A DNA stretch of 64,000 nucleotides from an uncultured Ilyobacter sp. GTDB taxonomy: Bacteria > Fusobacteriota > Fusobacteriia > Fusobacteriales > Fusobacteriaceae. The DNA lies in contig NZ_OY764059.1 in the NCBI RefSeq assembly GCF_963668085.1, positions 62,001-126,000 on the forward strand, read 5' to 3'. This document shows positions 1 through 9,214 of this stretch, piece after piece. Made by a program: the position numbers and the translations under genes. Position 1 is the first letter of the stretch. Each line of letters begins with the position of its first letter. A model generated the notes under the pieces. It made no database searches, had not been told where the DNA came from, and saw only the letters and a program-made list of their open reading frames with translations.

Positions 1-2209
1 TTATAGTTGTAGATAGTAGTACATCTACTTCGCCATCTTCAAACTCTTTTATTCTGTCTCTTATCTCGTTAGGGGTCATCTGTCCGTGGATATAGGTTGT
101 CTTTACGTATTTAGGAAGGATGGCCTCTATCTCCTCTAGTTTTCTCTTCATGTTTTTCACAGAGTTAAAAAGATAGAATATCTGTCCCTCTCTTGCAACC
201 TCTTTCATAACTGCTTCCCTTATGTTTTCCTTGGTTTTTTCAATAAACTTTGTTTCCACAGGAAGCCTGTTAGGAGGTGGGGTCTGTATTATAGATATGT
301 CCCTTATTCCAAGAAATGCAAGATTTAGAGTTCTAGGTATAGGGGTGGCCGTGAGAGTCAGCATATCCACATTGGCTCGGAAATGTTTTAACTTTTCCTT
401 GGCTTTTACCCCAAATTTTTGTTCCTCATCTATGACTACAAGTCCGAGGTTTTTAAATCCCACATCTTTTGAAAGAATCCTATGGGTTCCTATTACAAGG
501 TCTACTGTTCCTGCCTTAAGTTTTTTTATGATCTCATTTTGATCTTTATCACTTTTTAATCTAGAAAGAAGGGATATCTCTATGGGATAGTTTTTAAATC
601 TTTCTAAAAATCTCTGGTAATGCTGACTTGCAAGTACAGTTGTAGGAGCCATAACCACTACCTGCTTTCCGTCCATGAGAGCTTTAAATGCCGCCCTCAT
701 AGCAACTTCTGTTTTTCCGTAACCTACGTCACCGCACACAATTCTATCCATAACAATGTGGGATTCCATATCCTGTTTTACCTCTTCTATTGATCTCAAC
801 TGATCCTTGGTCTCGTTATAGGGAAATCCTTCTTCAAATTCTTCTTGCCATACTGTATCTTTTGAAAATGCAAAACCGTTTTTACTCTGTCGTTTTGCTT
901 GGATTTCTATCAGTTCCTTTGCAAACTCCATTATATCTTTTTGTAGTTTTTCTCTTCGTTTTCTGAATCCTCTCCTACCTAAATTGTATATCTCTGGAGT
1001 AGAGCCCTTTTCACAAATATATTTTTCTATCCTGTTTAGTCCTGTTACTGGCACATACAACTTATCTTCCCCGGCATATCTTATGGATAGATAATCATTT
1101 TCATCTATTTTTTCTATTCCTAAATATATACCCACTCCATAGACATCATGTATTATATAGTCTCCAGGTCTTATCTGATTTATATTGGTATATTTCACAC
1201 TGTCTTTTGTTATATCAGTTCTTCTTATTCTTATACCCTTTAACTCTCTGTCAGTGAGCACTAGAGTATTTTCATTCATAAAGCCTTCATAATGCTGTTC
1301 TTTCACTATATTTATAGGAGTTCCGAGAAATATCTCCTTATATCTTTTTTCCTCTTCAGTCATAATTATGACTTTTTTTTCAGCAGCAATTTTTTTTACA
1401 TTTTCATAGTCCTGATAATTTTCACTATCTTCATTTTGAAACCTGATTATCTCAGTGGTCATGGTTTTTTCTAAAATATCAGAATATTTATTTCTGAGTT
1501 CAGACTCACTATCTCTGTTTCTGAGTATAAACTCCTCTAACTTATAATCCATAAGCTCTCTGTTTTCTAGATAGATTTCCATCTCATCAGATACCATTTT
1601 TTCCAGTAGTTCAGAAAAGGTTGTTTTTCCATCTTTATTATTGTTTATGTACACATTGATCTCATCTAAATTTTCTATAGACTTCTGGGTTTCAATGTTA
1701 AAATAACTTATTCTCTCTACTTCGTCACCGAAAAATTCTATTCTCACTGGGTTTTCACCATTTGGTGGATAGATATCTAAGATATCTCCTCTACGGCTGT
1801 ATTCCCATCTTTTTTCCACAAGGTAATTTTTTCTGAAACCGTTTTTTACAAGTTTTTCCTCTATAAGTTTTAAATCATATTCCTTTTCTATACAAAGTTG
1901 TATCTGTTCTCCCCTTGTAAAATAATCTTTTAAAATTCCTTCAAGTGAAACAAGGAGTATCCAGTTATCTCTGTTTTCTAGTATTTTTAAAAGACCATAG
2001 TTTATTGTCTGAAATTCCTCATCACTGTAGTTGAAGTTCTCTATCTTATAAACTGATTCTTTATAATAATCAGAAAGAGTAAAATAATAATCCTCAATAT
2101 TTTTATTTGAAGAGGATATATAAACTATTTTTTTATTTCTGTTCATAAGAAAAAAGGGAACTGCTCCCCTATACATATTTTCCCTGTTGAATTTCATATT
2201 ATTAAACAT
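1..2209 (-). CDS. mfd: Transcription-repair coupling factor Mfd (C-terminus beyond window)
   Basis: ATP-dependent DNA translocase that displaces RNA polymerase stalled at lesions and recruits UvrA. The frame is open from an ATG at 2209, preceded by AGGTGG, to the window edge, giving about 736 residues. The helicase Walker A reads GDVGYGKTEVA near residue 497 and the DEEQ box (VVIDEEQKFG) is near residue 594. The last visible residues, GEVDVLLSTTI, match the end of the first translocase motifs, so perhaps 250 or more residues lie outside. The N-terminal region before the helicase is shorter than in E. coli Mfd. An iteron-like site (1635-1654) lies inside the coding sequence. Identification is firm; only the edge is missing. 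Confidence 0.95.
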   Translation of the reverse strand, partial: MFNNMKFNRENMYRGAVPFFLMNRNKKIVYISSSNKNIEDYYFTLSDYYKESVYKIENFNYSDEEFQTINYGLLKILENRDNWILLVSLEGILKDYFTRGEQIQLCIEKEYDLKLIEEKLVKNGFRKNYLVEKRWEYSRRGDILDIYPPNGENPVRIEFFGDEVERISYFNIETQKSIENLDEINVYINNNKDGKTTFSELLEKMVSDEMEIYLENRELMDYKLEEFILRNRDSESELRNKYSDILEKTMTTEIIRFQNEDSENYQDYENVKKIAAEKKVIIMTEEEKRYKEIFLGTPINIVKEQHYEGFMNENTLVLTDRELKGIRIRRTDITKDSVKYTNINQIRPGDYIIHDVYGVGIYLGIEKIDENDYLSIRYAGEDKLYVPVTGLNRIEKYICEKGSTPEIYNLGRRGFRKRREKLQKDIMEFAKELIEIQAKRQSKNGFAFSKDTVWQEEFEEGFPYNETKDQLRSIEEVKQDMESHIVMDRIVCGDVGYGKTEVAMRAAFKALMDGKQVVVMAPTTVLASQHYQRFLERFKNYPIEISLLSRLKSDKDQNEIIKKLKAGTVDLVIGTHRILSKDVGFKNLGLVVIDEEQKFGVKAKEKLKHFRANVDMLTLTATPIPRTLNLAFLGIRDISIIQTPPPNRLPVETKFIEKTKENIREAVMKEVAREGQIFYLFNSVKNMKRKLEEIEAILPKYVKTTYIHGQMTPNEIRDRIKEFEDGEVDVLLSTTI
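1635..1654 (+). repeat. Iteron-like site 1 (19/20), inside mfd
   Basis: Matches TTATTATTGTTTATGTACAT at 19 of 20 positions; only the last base differs. It lies in the coding sequence of mfd, read on the opposite strand to the gene. Confidence 0.7.
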
Positions 2210-2330
2210 AAAAAAACCACCTGCACCTATTTTAATGTTTTATTTTAGATTTTTCAATTTTTTTATAAACTCCTATTTGGTAATAAATATTTATTCAGAA
2301 AAAATTTCATAAAAAAATAGTTCTTCTATA

Positions 2331-2350
2331 GTGTACATTATCATTAATAA
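2331..2350 (-). repeat. Iteron-like site 2 (16/20), inverted
   Basis: In the 263-bp gap between mfd and mnmG. Read on the minus strand it matches the 20-bp consensus at 16 positions. It is one of only two inverted copies. The rest of the gap is AT-rich and shows the mnmG terminator and one weak site. Confidence 0.5.
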
Positions 2351-2438
2351 AAAAATATATCCAAATTTTTTTGTACAAACTCTAGTTTTATAGAAAATAA
2401 CCCTTTATAACTTACTGATAGATAAATAAATTTCTTTT

Positions 2439-2458
2439 TTATTATTAACAATATACAA
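2439..2458 (+). repeat. Iteron-like site 3 (14/20), weak
   Basis: The left half TTATTATT is perfect, but the right half is degenerate (ATATACAA). It lies just beyond the mnmG terminator. It is listed because the left half is exact and stronger sites are nearby. Confidence 0.3.
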
Positions 2459-2481
2459 AAAGAGGCCAGTTTTTACTGGCC
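2455..2481 (-). terminator. Terminator of mnmG
   Basis: Stem GGCCAGT/ACTGGCC with a T-run on the minus strand. The mnmG stop codon lies in the hairpin. Confidence 0.8.
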
Positions 2482-4341
2482 TTTTCTCATTCTTTCAATA
2501 TGGGCTATAAGAAGAGCTATGTCATGTCCTGTCACTCCGCTTATCCTAGTGGCTTCTCCTATAGAAAGAGGCTTTACCTCCTCCATACCATGTCTTGCTA
2601 TATTAGATATACCTTTTATCTCAGAAAAATCGAAATCTTCTGGAATTTTAAGACTTTCTAACTTTTTAAATTTTTCAATTTGAGATCTTTCTCTGTCGAT
2701 AAAGACCTCGTATTTTATTATGGTCTCTATCTGATTCTTTACAAAGTCCGGAAAATTCTGTATATCCGTTATGCCAGCTAGATCTTCATAAGATACATTT
2801 TTAAATTTAAGTATCTCACTAACTGTTACGCCCTTTACAACTCTCTGCTTTTCTCCTTTTTTTTCAAGAAGTTCATTAGCTTTTGATAAGGGCACATTTT
2901 CCTGTTTGAGTCTTTCTACTTCAAGGTCAATATTTTCAATGCAGTTTTCCAAATACTTGATCTTATCCTCTGATATTATCCCTATCTCTCTAGACTTTTC
3001 CAAAAGTCTCATAAAGGCATTGTCAAATCTAAGAGTGAGTCTGTATTCAGCCCTTGACGGCAGTACTCTATAAGGTTCCGGGGTTTTCTTGTGAATTATA
3101 TCATCTATAAGAACCCCTATATAGGCCTCACTTCTGTCTATTATCACAGGATCTTTTCCGTCTACTTTTCTAGCGGCGTTTACTCCCGCCATGAACCCCT
3201 GGGTGGCAGCTTCTTCATATCCAGAAGTACCATTTATCTGTCCTGCAAAATACAAATTCCTGACTTTTTTATTTTCAAGACTCGGATAAAGCTGATAGGC
3301 AGGAGCATAGTCATACTCTACTGCATAACCGTATCTCATTATTTCTGCATTTTCAAGTCCGGCTATTGTTCTCATCATTTTCTCCTGAGCAAATGGAGGC
3401 ATGGCTGTGGTCAGTCCGTTTACGTAGAGTTCATTTGATTCCATCGATTCCATCTCTAAAAATATCTGGTGATCTTTCTTATCTGGAAAATTTAAAACCT
3501 TTCTGTCTAATGAAGGACAGTGTCTCGGTCCATGGGTTTTTATAACACCAGTTACTATAGGGGAAAAATGAAGAAGCTCTCTTGCCACATCTATTGTCTT
3601 TTCCGTTGTATGAGTCAGCCACGTTGGAACAGTTCTATTTTTTTCTTTTTTAGTAAATAATGAGAAGTAGTTTGGATTTTCCTCTCCATGCATCTCTTTT
3701 AGTTTTGAAAAGTCCACTGTCCTCTTGTCTATCCTAGGAGGGGTGGCTGTCTGATATCTTTCCAGATAAACATCATTTTTCAAAAGACTTTCAGATAGTT
3801 TTTCTGCAGAGCCTTCACCCTGTCTTCCAGCAGAATATACGACATCTCCTATTACTACTTTAGCTTTCAAAAATGTTCCTGTAGCCAATACTACACTCTT
3901 TGCTTTATATTCTATTCCAAGGGATGAAACTACACCAGTTACATGTCCATCTTCAGTAATAATTTCATCTATGGTTTCCTGAATAACCTCTAAGTCAGGG
4001 GTGTTTTCAATTATCTCTTTCATCTTTACCCTGTACCAGTATTTATCCGCCTGACCCCTCGTTATTCTAGCTGCAGGTCCTTTGCTCGTGTTGAGATGCT
4101 TTAGCTGAAGATTATACCTGTCGGTATGTCTACCTATCTCTCCTCCTAAAACATCAACTTCTGCCACAAGGTGGCTTTTTCCAGGTCCACCTATTGACGG
4201 GTTACAGGACATCATTGCTATGTTGTCAAGATACATTGTAAACATGGCTGTTTTTTTACCCAGTCTTGCTGATGCAAGGGCAGCTTCACATCCTGCATGA
4301 CCTCCCCCTACAACTATAACATCAAATTCCATCCTATTCAT
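2473..4341 (-). CDS. mnmG: tRNA uridine-5-carboxymethylaminomethyl modification enzyme MnmG
   Basis: FAD-dependent subunit of the MnmEG complex, which modifies the wobble uridine of several tRNAs. The FAD-binding GGGHAG motif is at residues 12-17, and the NPSIGGPGKSHLV block follows. The length of 622 residues is normal for the family. The ATG at 4341 is chosen over an upstream in-frame start because AAAGGAG lies 9-10 bases before it; the extra upstream residues would be encoded by an iteron-like site. mnmE is just downstream of jag and upstream of this gene on the same strand, the standard origin-proximal order. A hairpin separates mnmE from mnmG, so this gene may have its own promoter. Confidence 0.96.
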   Translation of the reverse strand: MNRMEFDVIVVGGGHAGCEAALASARLGKKTAMFTMYLDNIAMMSCNPSIGGPGKSHLVAEVDVLGGEIGRHTDRYNLQLKHLNTSKGPAARITRGQADKYWYRVKMKEIIENTPDLEVIQETIDEIITEDGHVTGVVSSLGIEYKAKSVVLATGTFLKAKVVIGDVVYSAGRQGEGSAEKLSESLLKNDVYLERYQTATPPRIDKRTVDFSKLKEMHGEENPNYFSLFTKKEKNRTVPTWLTHTTEKTIDVARELLHFSPIVTGVIKTHGPRHCPSLDRKVLNFPDKKDHQIFLEMESMESNELYVNGLTTAMPPFAQEKMMRTIAGLENAEIMRYGYAVEYDYAPAYQLYPSLENKKVRNLYFAGQINGTSGYEEAATQGFMAGVNAARKVDGKDPVIIDRSEAYIGVLIDDIIHKKTPEPYRVLPSRAEYRLTLRFDNAFMRLLEKSREIGIISEDKIKYLENCIENIDLEVERLKQENVPLSKANELLEKKGEKQRVVKGVTVSEILKFKNVSYEDLAGITDIQNFPDFVKNQIETIIKYEVFIDRERSQIEKFKKLESLKIPEDFDFSEIKGISNIARHGMEEVKPLSIGEATRISGVTGHDIALLIAHIERMRKGQ

Positions 4342-4357
4342 GTTTGAAATCTCCTTT

Positions 4358-4377
4358 TTATTATTGTACATGTACAT
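4358..4377 (+). repeat. Iteron-like site 4 (18/20), in the mnmG 5' region
   Basis: Matches the consensus except at positions 11 and 12, where AC creates a small palindrome GTACATGTAC. It lies 17 bases upstream of the mnmG start codon, between the probable promoter and the ribosome binding site, so a bound protein could influence mnmG expression (inference). Confidence 0.65.
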
Positions 4378-4417
4378 AAATAAAAGGAGTATAATACCCC
4401 TTTTATCTTAGTTATTA

Positions 4418-4447
4418 AAAGAAAATTACCGCAGAATAATCTGCGGC
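4418..4447 (-). terminator. Terminator of mnmE
   Basis: Stem CCGCAG/CTGCGG with T-rich sequence following on the minus strand, directly after the mnmE stop. Confidence 0.7.
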
Positions 4448-4450
4448 AGT

Positions 4451-5818
4451 TTATTTTCCTACACAAAAGTTGCTGAAAACATGATCTAGAAGATCCTCTG
4501 TAGATATCTCACCTGTCACCTCAGAAAGTGAATCAAGTGCCTCTTTTAGATCCACTGCCATGAGATCCATAGGCAGTCCCATATTTATAGTTTCCAATAT
4601 ATTTTCCACAGCCTGCTTTGTTTTTTCCAAAGCAGATTTATGCCTTACATTTGTGATTATAAGCTTTTGAGAACTATCCTCTACCTGGCCTGAAACTATA
4701 TACTTATAGATTTCATCCTCCATATTGGAAATTCCTATATTTTCAGTCGCAGATATTTCTATCCATTTTCCGACCTTGTTTAAAGGAGTCAGATCAAGTT
4801 TTCTTTCCATATCTATCTTGTTCAAGATACCTATTACTTTATCTGCCTTAAGCTGGTCGTGGACTTTGATATCTTCCTCTTCTAGTTCCCTAGAACCGTC
4901 AACTACAAAGAGTACAAGATCAGCCTTATCTATAAGGTCTTCTGATTTTTTTACCCCTATATTTTCAATAACGTCATCAGTAGTCCTTATTCCTGCTGTA
5001 TCTACTAGGATAAGAGGTATCCCTTTTAGGTTTATAACTTCCTCTATTATATCCCTTGTTGTCCCTGCTATATGAGTTACTATGGCTCTTTCCTCTTTTA
5101 ATATGGTGTTTAGAAGGCTAGATTTACCAACATTAGGTTTCCCAACTATGGCTGTTTTTACACCTTCTTTTATCATTTTCCCCTTATCATAAGAGGCTAT
5201 AAGAGTGTCTGAAGTTTCTAGAACCTCTATTAAGTTGTCCATTAGATTATCAGGTAAAGGATCGTCTATTCCCTCTTCAGGATAATCTAATACCACATTC
5301 ACATGAGCCGCCACATCAAGAATCATTTTTTTTAGTACTGCTATCTGATTTTTTAAATCTCCTCTCAGCTGATTGAGAGAAAGTGATATACTTTTATCTG
5401 TCTTTCCGTGAATTATATCCATTACAGCTTCAGCCTGGGTAAGATCGAGCCTTCCATTTAAAAAAGCTCTTCTGGTAAACTCGCCTTGCTCTGCGATTCT
5501 AGCCCCTTTTTTCAAAAGAAGTTCCAAAATCTTTTCAGTAATAAGATATCCACCGTGACAGTTGATTTCTATAATATCCTCTCTAGTGTATGTTTTAGGA
5601 CCTTTTAAGAAAGATACCATGACCTCATCTAAAAGAACTTCTTCATCATAGATATGACCGTAATTTATAGTGTGGCTTTTTAGATCTTCTATCTTTTTTT
5701 CTGATTTTGCTCTGAATACCTTAGACAATATCTTTATAGAATCGTCTCCAGACATTCTCACTATTCCTATCCCACCCTCGCCTCTAGGGGTCGATATGGC
5801 AGCAATTGTATCAAACAT
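4451..5818 (-). CDS. mnmE: tRNA modification GTPase MnmE
   Basis: GTPase partner of MnmG in tRNA wobble uridine modification. The N-terminal tetrahydrofolate-binding domain starts [20 protein letters not shown]. The G domain has the P-loop GKPNVGKSS near residue 227, DTAGIR and NKID. The C-terminus is FCVGK, the conserved C-x-G-K formyl-transfer end. The length of 455 residues is typical. It starts 2 bases after jag ends, so jag and mnmE are co-transcribed; a hairpin follows the gene. Confidence 0.96.
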   Translation of the reverse strand: MFDTIAAISTPRGEGGIGIVRMSGDDSIKILSKVFRAKSEKKIEDLKSHTINYGHIYDEEVLLDEVMVSFLKGPKTYTREDIIEINCHGGYLITEKILELLLKKGARIAEQGEFTRRAFLNGRLDLTQAEAVMDIIHGKTDKSISLSLNQLRGDLKNQIAVLKKMILDVAAHVNVVLDYPEEGIDDPLPDNLMDNLIEVLETSDTLIASYDKGKMIKEGVKTAIVGKPNVGKSSLLNTILKEERAIVTHIAGTTRDIIEEVINLKGIPLILVDTAGIRTTDDVIENIGVKKSEDLIDKADLVLFVVDGSRELEEEDIKVHDQLKADKVIGILNKIDMERKLDLTPLNKVGKWIEISATENIGISNMEDEIYKYIVSGQVEDSSQKLIITNVRHKSALEKTKQAVENILETINMGLPMDLMAVDLKEALDSLSEVTGEISTEDLLDHVFSNFCVGK

Positions 5819-5819
5819 A

Positions 5820-6440
5820 TTATCCTTGCCTCTTCTTTTTTATAACAATATATCTCTTTGGATCTCTACCTTCACTATAAGTATCTAGATCCTCATATTT
5901 ATTTACAATTTCATGAATTATTTTTCTTTCCCTTGGAGGCATCGGGTTCAACCTTATTGCCTTATCTGATTTTAAAGCTTTTTCAGACATTTTTCTGGCA
6001 AGGTCTCTCAAAGTATTTGCTCTTTTTTCTTTGAATCCCTCAACATCAACTTCAACCTTCATATTTTTTACAAGGCTGTTTAAAAGGTATTCAAAGCTGT
6101 TTAGAGTCTTACCTTTTTTCCCTATGATTATTCCGTTATCTTCACCATATAGATTCAAAAGTACAAAATGCTCACTTGATTTTAATATTTCCATTTGAAG
6201 ATTAAGTCCCATATAATCAAGTATTTCCTGAGCCTTTTTTATAACTTCAGATTCTGCTTCTTTTTCTTTTTTTATCTCTATTTCAAAGAGCCCCTCTTTT
6301 TTAAAAAAACCAAGAAAGGATTTTGATTTTATTTTTTCCTCAACTTTTATAACCTGCTCGATTTTAGCTTCGCAGATTTTTAATGCTCTCTGAATAGCTT
6401 CTTCCTTTGTCATTGCTTTTATCTCAACAACGCTACTCAT
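5820..6440 (-). CDS. jag: Jag/KhpB-type RNA-binding protein
   Basis: Small RNA-binding protein of the Jag (KhpB, EloR) family, usually encoded next to yidC. The N-terminal Jag domain ([17 protein letters not shown]) is followed by a KH domain with [19 protein letters not shown], then a C-terminal R3H region ([17 protein letters not shown]). The length is 206 residues. Its ATG shares one base with the yidC stop, so the two are translationally coupled. Known relatives affect envelope growth and mRNA binding; the role here is inferred from position and domains. Confidence 0.92.
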   Translation of the reverse strand: MSSVVEIKAMTKEEAIQRALKICEAKIEQVIKVEEKIKSKSFLGFFKKEGLFEIEIKKEKEAESEVIKKAQEILDYMGLNLQMEILKSSEHFVLLNLYGEDNGIIIGKKGKTLNSFEYLLNSLVKNMKVEVDVEGFKEKRANTLRDLARKMSEKALKSDKAIRLNPMPPRERKIIHEIVNKYEDLDTYSEGRDPKRYIVIKKKRQG

Positions 6441-7066
6441 TACGCTTCATCTCCTCTTTTCATTACATAATATTGCTGTAAAATTCCAGCAGCACTAGAG
6501 GTTAACCAATAAATTTGAAGACCTGCTGGCATTTTATAAGAAATAAATACCATCATAATAGGGAACATGTACATCATATTCTTCATCTGTGGATTAGAAC
6601 CTGATCCCATAATTTTTTGTTGTGCAAATGCTACCAATCCATTTAATACAGGTAGTATATAGAATGGATCTGGATTCACAAGAGTTAACCATAAAAACGT
6701 CGACTCTACAGGTACGATTCCACCATCAACAGGAGCCTTTCTCAAAACTGCAAAAAGAGCCCATAATATCGGCAACTGTACTAGCATAGGCAAACATCCT
6801 GCAGCAGGATTTACCTTATATTTTTGATATAATTCCATTGTTTTCTCATTTAAGAGTTGTTTATCATTTTTATATTTTTCTTTTATTTTATCAATTTCAG
6901 GCTGGATTCTTTTCATAGCCTTCATGGATTTGTCCTGCTTTAGTGTCAGCGGTAACAATAATAATTTTATTAGAACAGTTATTCCAATAATAGATAAACC
7001 GAAGTTTCCTATTATTTTATACAAATATAGGATAATTTGCTCTAAAGGTACGGTAATAAAGCTCAT
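6440..7066 (-). CDS. yidC: Membrane protein insertase YidC (short form)
   Basis: Oxa1/YidC-family insertase that places proteins in the cytoplasmic membrane with or without SecYEG. The 208-residue length means it lacks the large periplasmic domain of proteobacterial YidC, as in Gram-positive and other short forms. A cytoplasmic charged segment (KQDKSMKAMKRIQPEIDKIK) follows the first membrane segment. The NPAAGCLPMLVQLPILWALF helix and two C-terminal membrane segments are clear. It sits between yidD and jag in the usual order. No signal-peptide lipobox is seen at the N-terminus. Confidence 0.95.
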   Translation of the reverse strand: MSFITVPLEQIILYLYKIIGNFGLSIIGITVLIKLLLLPLTLKQDKSMKAMKRIQPEIDKIKEKYKNDKQLLNEKTMELYQKYKVNPAAGCLPMLVQLPILWALFAVLRKAPVDGGIVPVESTFLWLTLVNPDPFYILPVLNGLVAFAQQKIMGSGSNPQMKNMMYMFPIMMVFISYKMPAGLQIYWLTSSAAGILQQYYVMKRGDEA

Positions 7067-7069
7067 TGA

Positions 7070-7312
7070 TTAATCCCCCTTATTTTTGGCTTTTTTTCTA
7101 CTAGGAGGCACAGGGTCATACCCGCCAGGATGAAAGGGGTGACATTTTAAGATTCTTTTAATTCCCAAAAATATCCCTATAAAACACCCATGCTCCTCTA
7201 TCGCTTGATATGTATAAGAAGAACAACTAGGATAAAACCTGCAGTTCTTGCCCAATAATTTAGATATAAATTTTTGATAAATTTTAATTAAAAACAATAA
7301 TAGTTTCTTCAT
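7070..7312 (-). CDS. yidD: Membrane protein insertion efficiency factor YidD
   Basis: Small YidD/HlyA-like protein thought to assist YidC. It has 80 residues and includes the family core [19 protein letters not shown] and the later [18 protein letters not shown]. The three cysteines are present. It overlaps the end of rnpA by 4 bases and lies 3 bases from yidC, so the set rnpA-yidD-yidC-jag is one transcription unit. Confidence 0.95.
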   Translation of the reverse strand: MKKLLLFLIKIYQKFISKLLGKNCRFYPSCSSYTYQAIEEHGCFIGIFLGIKRILKCHPFHPGGYDPVPPSRKKAKNKGD

Positions 7313-7650
7313 ACAAACATCTTCAACTTTTTAAAAATGAGATTAAGATCTTTTTCCATTTCATAGTATTTTAAGGTTTTCACCTTCACTCCAGCTGTTC
7401 TTTTCGCTATAAATACTATGTCATAACTTTTTTTTAGTTTTTCTTCATTTAATCGATAATATTCTCTAAAAAGTCTTTTAAGTCTGTTTCTACACACAGC
7501 GTTACCGGTTTTTTTACTTACAACAAAACCAACTTCATTGTCATTATTTTCTTTATTGGTTTTTATGTATACTAAGGAGTAGTATCCAAATGCTTTAATT
7601 CCTGTTTTATAAATATTTTGGAATTGTTCATTTTTTTTTAGTTTATTCAT
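7309..7650 (-). CDS. rnpA: Ribonuclease P protein component
   Basis: Protein subunit of RNase P, which trims the 5' ends of tRNA precursors together with the RnpB RNA. The RNR motif reads [14 protein letters not shown] near residues 54-67, after the conserved VSKKTGNAV segment. The length of 113 residues is normal. It follows rpmH on the same strand, separated by a hairpin that may attenuate read-through. Confidence 0.95.
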   Translation of the reverse strand: MNKLKKNEQFQNIYKTGIKAFGYYSLVYIKTNKENNDNEVGFVVSKKTGNAVCRNRLKRLFREYYRLNEEKLKKSYDIVFIAKRTAGVKVKTLKYYEMEKDLNLIFKKLKMFV

Positions 7651-7673
7651 TTAAAACTCCTTAAAAATCTGTA

Positions 7674-7703
7674 AAAACCCGGTGTTTTTATTCACCGGGT
7701 TTT
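7674..7703 (-). terminator. Hairpin between rpmH and rnpA
   Basis: Stem AAACCCGGTG/CACCGGGTTT with T-rich sequence following on the minus strand. It would end or reduce transcription after the highly expressed rpmH. Confidence 0.8.
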
Positions 7704-7839
7704 ATGCTGATAATTCTGCTCTTCCTCTTGCTCTTCTTCTTTTTAAGACTTGTCTTCCAGTTTTAGTTTTCATTCTGGCTCTAAATCCGTGATTTTTTTT
7801 CCTTTTGTGATTATTAGGTTGGAAAGTTCTTTTACTCAT
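7702..7839 (-). CDS. rpmH: 50S ribosomal protein L34
   Basis: Encodes a 45-residue basic protein starting [20 protein letters not shown] and ending GRAELSA, the standard L34 pattern. It binds 23S rRNA in the large subunit. The ATG at 7839 follows AGGAGG. It is the first gene of the leftward arm and lies next to the long gene-free region that I take to be the origin. Confidence 0.97.
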   Translation of the reverse strand: MSKRTFQPNNHKRKKNHGFRARMKTKTGRQVLKRRRARGRAELSA

Positions 7840-7878
7840 TATATTCACCTCCTAAAAATTTCTTACTTTCAGATCAAT

Positions 7879-7907
7879 ATTTTAAAGGAATATCCTTATT
7901 TTGTCAA
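7879..7907 (-). promoter_or_regulatory. Promoter of rpmH
   Basis: On the minus strand: TTGACA at 7907-7902, a 17-base spacer, and TAAAAT at 7884-7879. It is a strong sigma-70-type match, as expected for a ribosomal protein gene. Confidence 0.8.
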
Positions 7908-8085
7908 GTAAAAAATCTTTATTCTATTGCTCTCTTATCCAATGAATTTTAACTTTTTTTAATAAACAAAAAAAATCAAACAGATAGATATTTTGTTTAA
8001 TGTTATATGTACAGACCAAAGGTGATTTTTATTTTAATTGAAACTCAGTATTTTAAAGGGATTGAGAATGATGTTAGCAATTTTT

Positions 8086-8105
8086 TTATTAATGACAATA
8101 TACAC
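8086..8105 (+). repeat. Iteron-like site 5 (14/20)
   Basis: TTATTAATGACAATATACAC. It shares the TTATTAATGA variant with sites 2 and 9. Confidence 0.45.
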
Positions 8106-8190
8106 AAAATTTATTCCTTATTTTCCAAGGGTTTAAAATAAACTTAAGCTATTTAGACCAAGAAAAGCAATAACTCATGTTTTTAAGTTA

Positions 8191-8210
8191 TTATTTTTGT
8201 CAATGGACAT
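8191..8210 (+). repeat. Iteron-like site 6 (16/20)
   Basis: TTATTTTTGTCAATGGACAT. It shares TTATTTTTGTC with the next site. Confidence 0.5.
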
Positions 8211-8354
8211 AAATAGAAAGTTATATTTTCCTAGGAAAGATAAAAAAAAACAAAAGAAATTAAAAAGCCTTAAATATTTAAACATCTCAATAAAAACAGG
8301 AGTTTAGAGAGGAAAAACTGTTAGTTTTAAGGAGCTTAATATTATTTTTATAAA

Positions 8355-8374
8355 TTATTTTTGTCCCTGTACAC
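8355..8374 (+). repeat. Iteron-like site 7 (15/20)
   Basis: TTATTTTTGTCCCTGTACAC, in the left array. Confidence 0.5.
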
Positions 8375-8469
8375 AATGTTTAAGTTTTGATTTTATTAAT
8401 ATAGAATAAAATCAAAAGAAAAAAGGATATAAAGAGTCCAGTAAAATAAGAGATCAGACATTAATGGTT

Positions 8470-8489
8470 TTATTATTATAAATATACAT
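8470..8489 (+). repeat. Iteron-like site 8 (16/20)
   Basis: TTATTATTATAAATATACAT, in the left array. Confidence 0.5.
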
Positions 8490-8573
8490 TTCAAAAATCC
8501 TTTTATTTTCAGGCAGAATAAAAGAATGTAAAAACAAAAGTCAAATAAATAAAGGAGTTTAGTAATAAGTTTT

Positions 8574-8593
8574 TTATTAATGACTATGTACAC
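8574..8593 (+). repeat. Iteron-like site 9 (16/20)
   Basis: TTATTAATGACTATGTACAC, the last site before the dispersed repeat. Confidence 0.55.
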
Positions 8594-8723
8594 AACATTT
8601 TTAAGTGTTTTTTTAAACTCATGATCCTTTCTAGGTCAACAAAATTAGCTAATATATAAATTTCTGTTTAAAAAATTTATTTTTATAAATTAGCCTAAGC
8701 TTTTTTATTATTTTAAAGTAAAG

Positions 8724-9171
8724 TATTGAATTTATCTGAAAACCTGTGTTACTTTCTTTGCTTGCCCAAAGAAAGTAACCAAAGAAAAGGCACCCAATTA
8801 AAATTAATGAAACTTGTAAAAATAAATTTTACAAGAACTAGAAAATATATTCGTTCCACTCATTATTTTCTAAGTCAAATCACTTCTGAACTAACTTTCT
8901 ATTGAAATATAGTCGGTAAACCTCCTTATTTCAATGAAAGTGGATTTCACAAGATAATTTCTTAACGGCATTTTTTAAAGGGGAAAGTAGTATGAAAATC
9001 AAAAAAAATTATTCTCACTCTGTGAAACTCTCTTATTCTCTGTGCAACATACACTTTTATGATGCTCTGTGGTCAAAAGGTTTTATTCTTATTCGTGTTA
9101 ATTTTTTTGCCTTTTATCGGTTTTCATTCGTGACAAAATCTTTTGACTCTAATATTCTTGTAAATTCAGTA
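8724..9171 (-). repeat. Dispersed repeat, copy A (type 1)
   Basis: About 448 bp, shared in inverted orientation with the copy at 39.6 kb. One end is TATTGAATTTATC and the other is GTAAATTCAGTA, so the ends are imperfect inverted repeats. Near the left end is a 13-bp inverted repeat, GTTACTTTCTTTG/CAAAGAAAGTAAC, around a 6-base loop (8748-8779). A phrase related to 'cacagaggacacagag' lies near the other end. The 86-residue ORF at 8992-9252 lies mostly in the repeat and is not regarded as a gene. It is inserted between the two iteron groups. Confidence 0.85.
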
Positions 9172-9207
9172 ATTTATAATTTTTTTCAACTATTAACTTG
9201 GTTTAAA

Positions 9208-9214
9208 TTATTTA
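9208..9214 (+). repeat. Left target duplication of the IS
   Basis: TTATTTA abuts the left inverted repeat and is repeated exactly at 10401-10407. If the inverted repeat is counted as 15 bp, the duplication is shorter (5 bp). Confidence 0.6.

Larger units (their letters stand above)
7990..8600. other. Candidate replication origin, left iteron array
   Basis: This gene-free, very AT-rich segment between rpmH and the dispersed repeat carries five iteron-like sites in the same orientation, at 8086, 8191, 8355, 8470 and 8574, plus a half-site ATGTACA at 7998. Start-to-start spacings are 105, 164, 115 and 104 bases, three of them close to ten or eleven helical turns. Short ORFs here have no coding character. 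Transcription diverges on either side. The origin role is inferred from location, the neighbouring Rep gene and the repeats; no DnaA-box cluster was seen. Confidence 0.6.

Noticed and set aside
6566..6577. ATGTACAT in yidC, and similar short matches at 15257, 27508 and 56077
   Set aside because: Only the right half of the iteron is present and the left half TTATTATT is missing. These are ordinary Met-Tyr-type codons or chance.
8396..8593. A 65-codon ORF on the minus strand in the left origin region
   Set aside because: Composition is F/L/I/Y from AT-rich DNA, with no clear ribosome binding site, and it overlaps two iteron-like sites.
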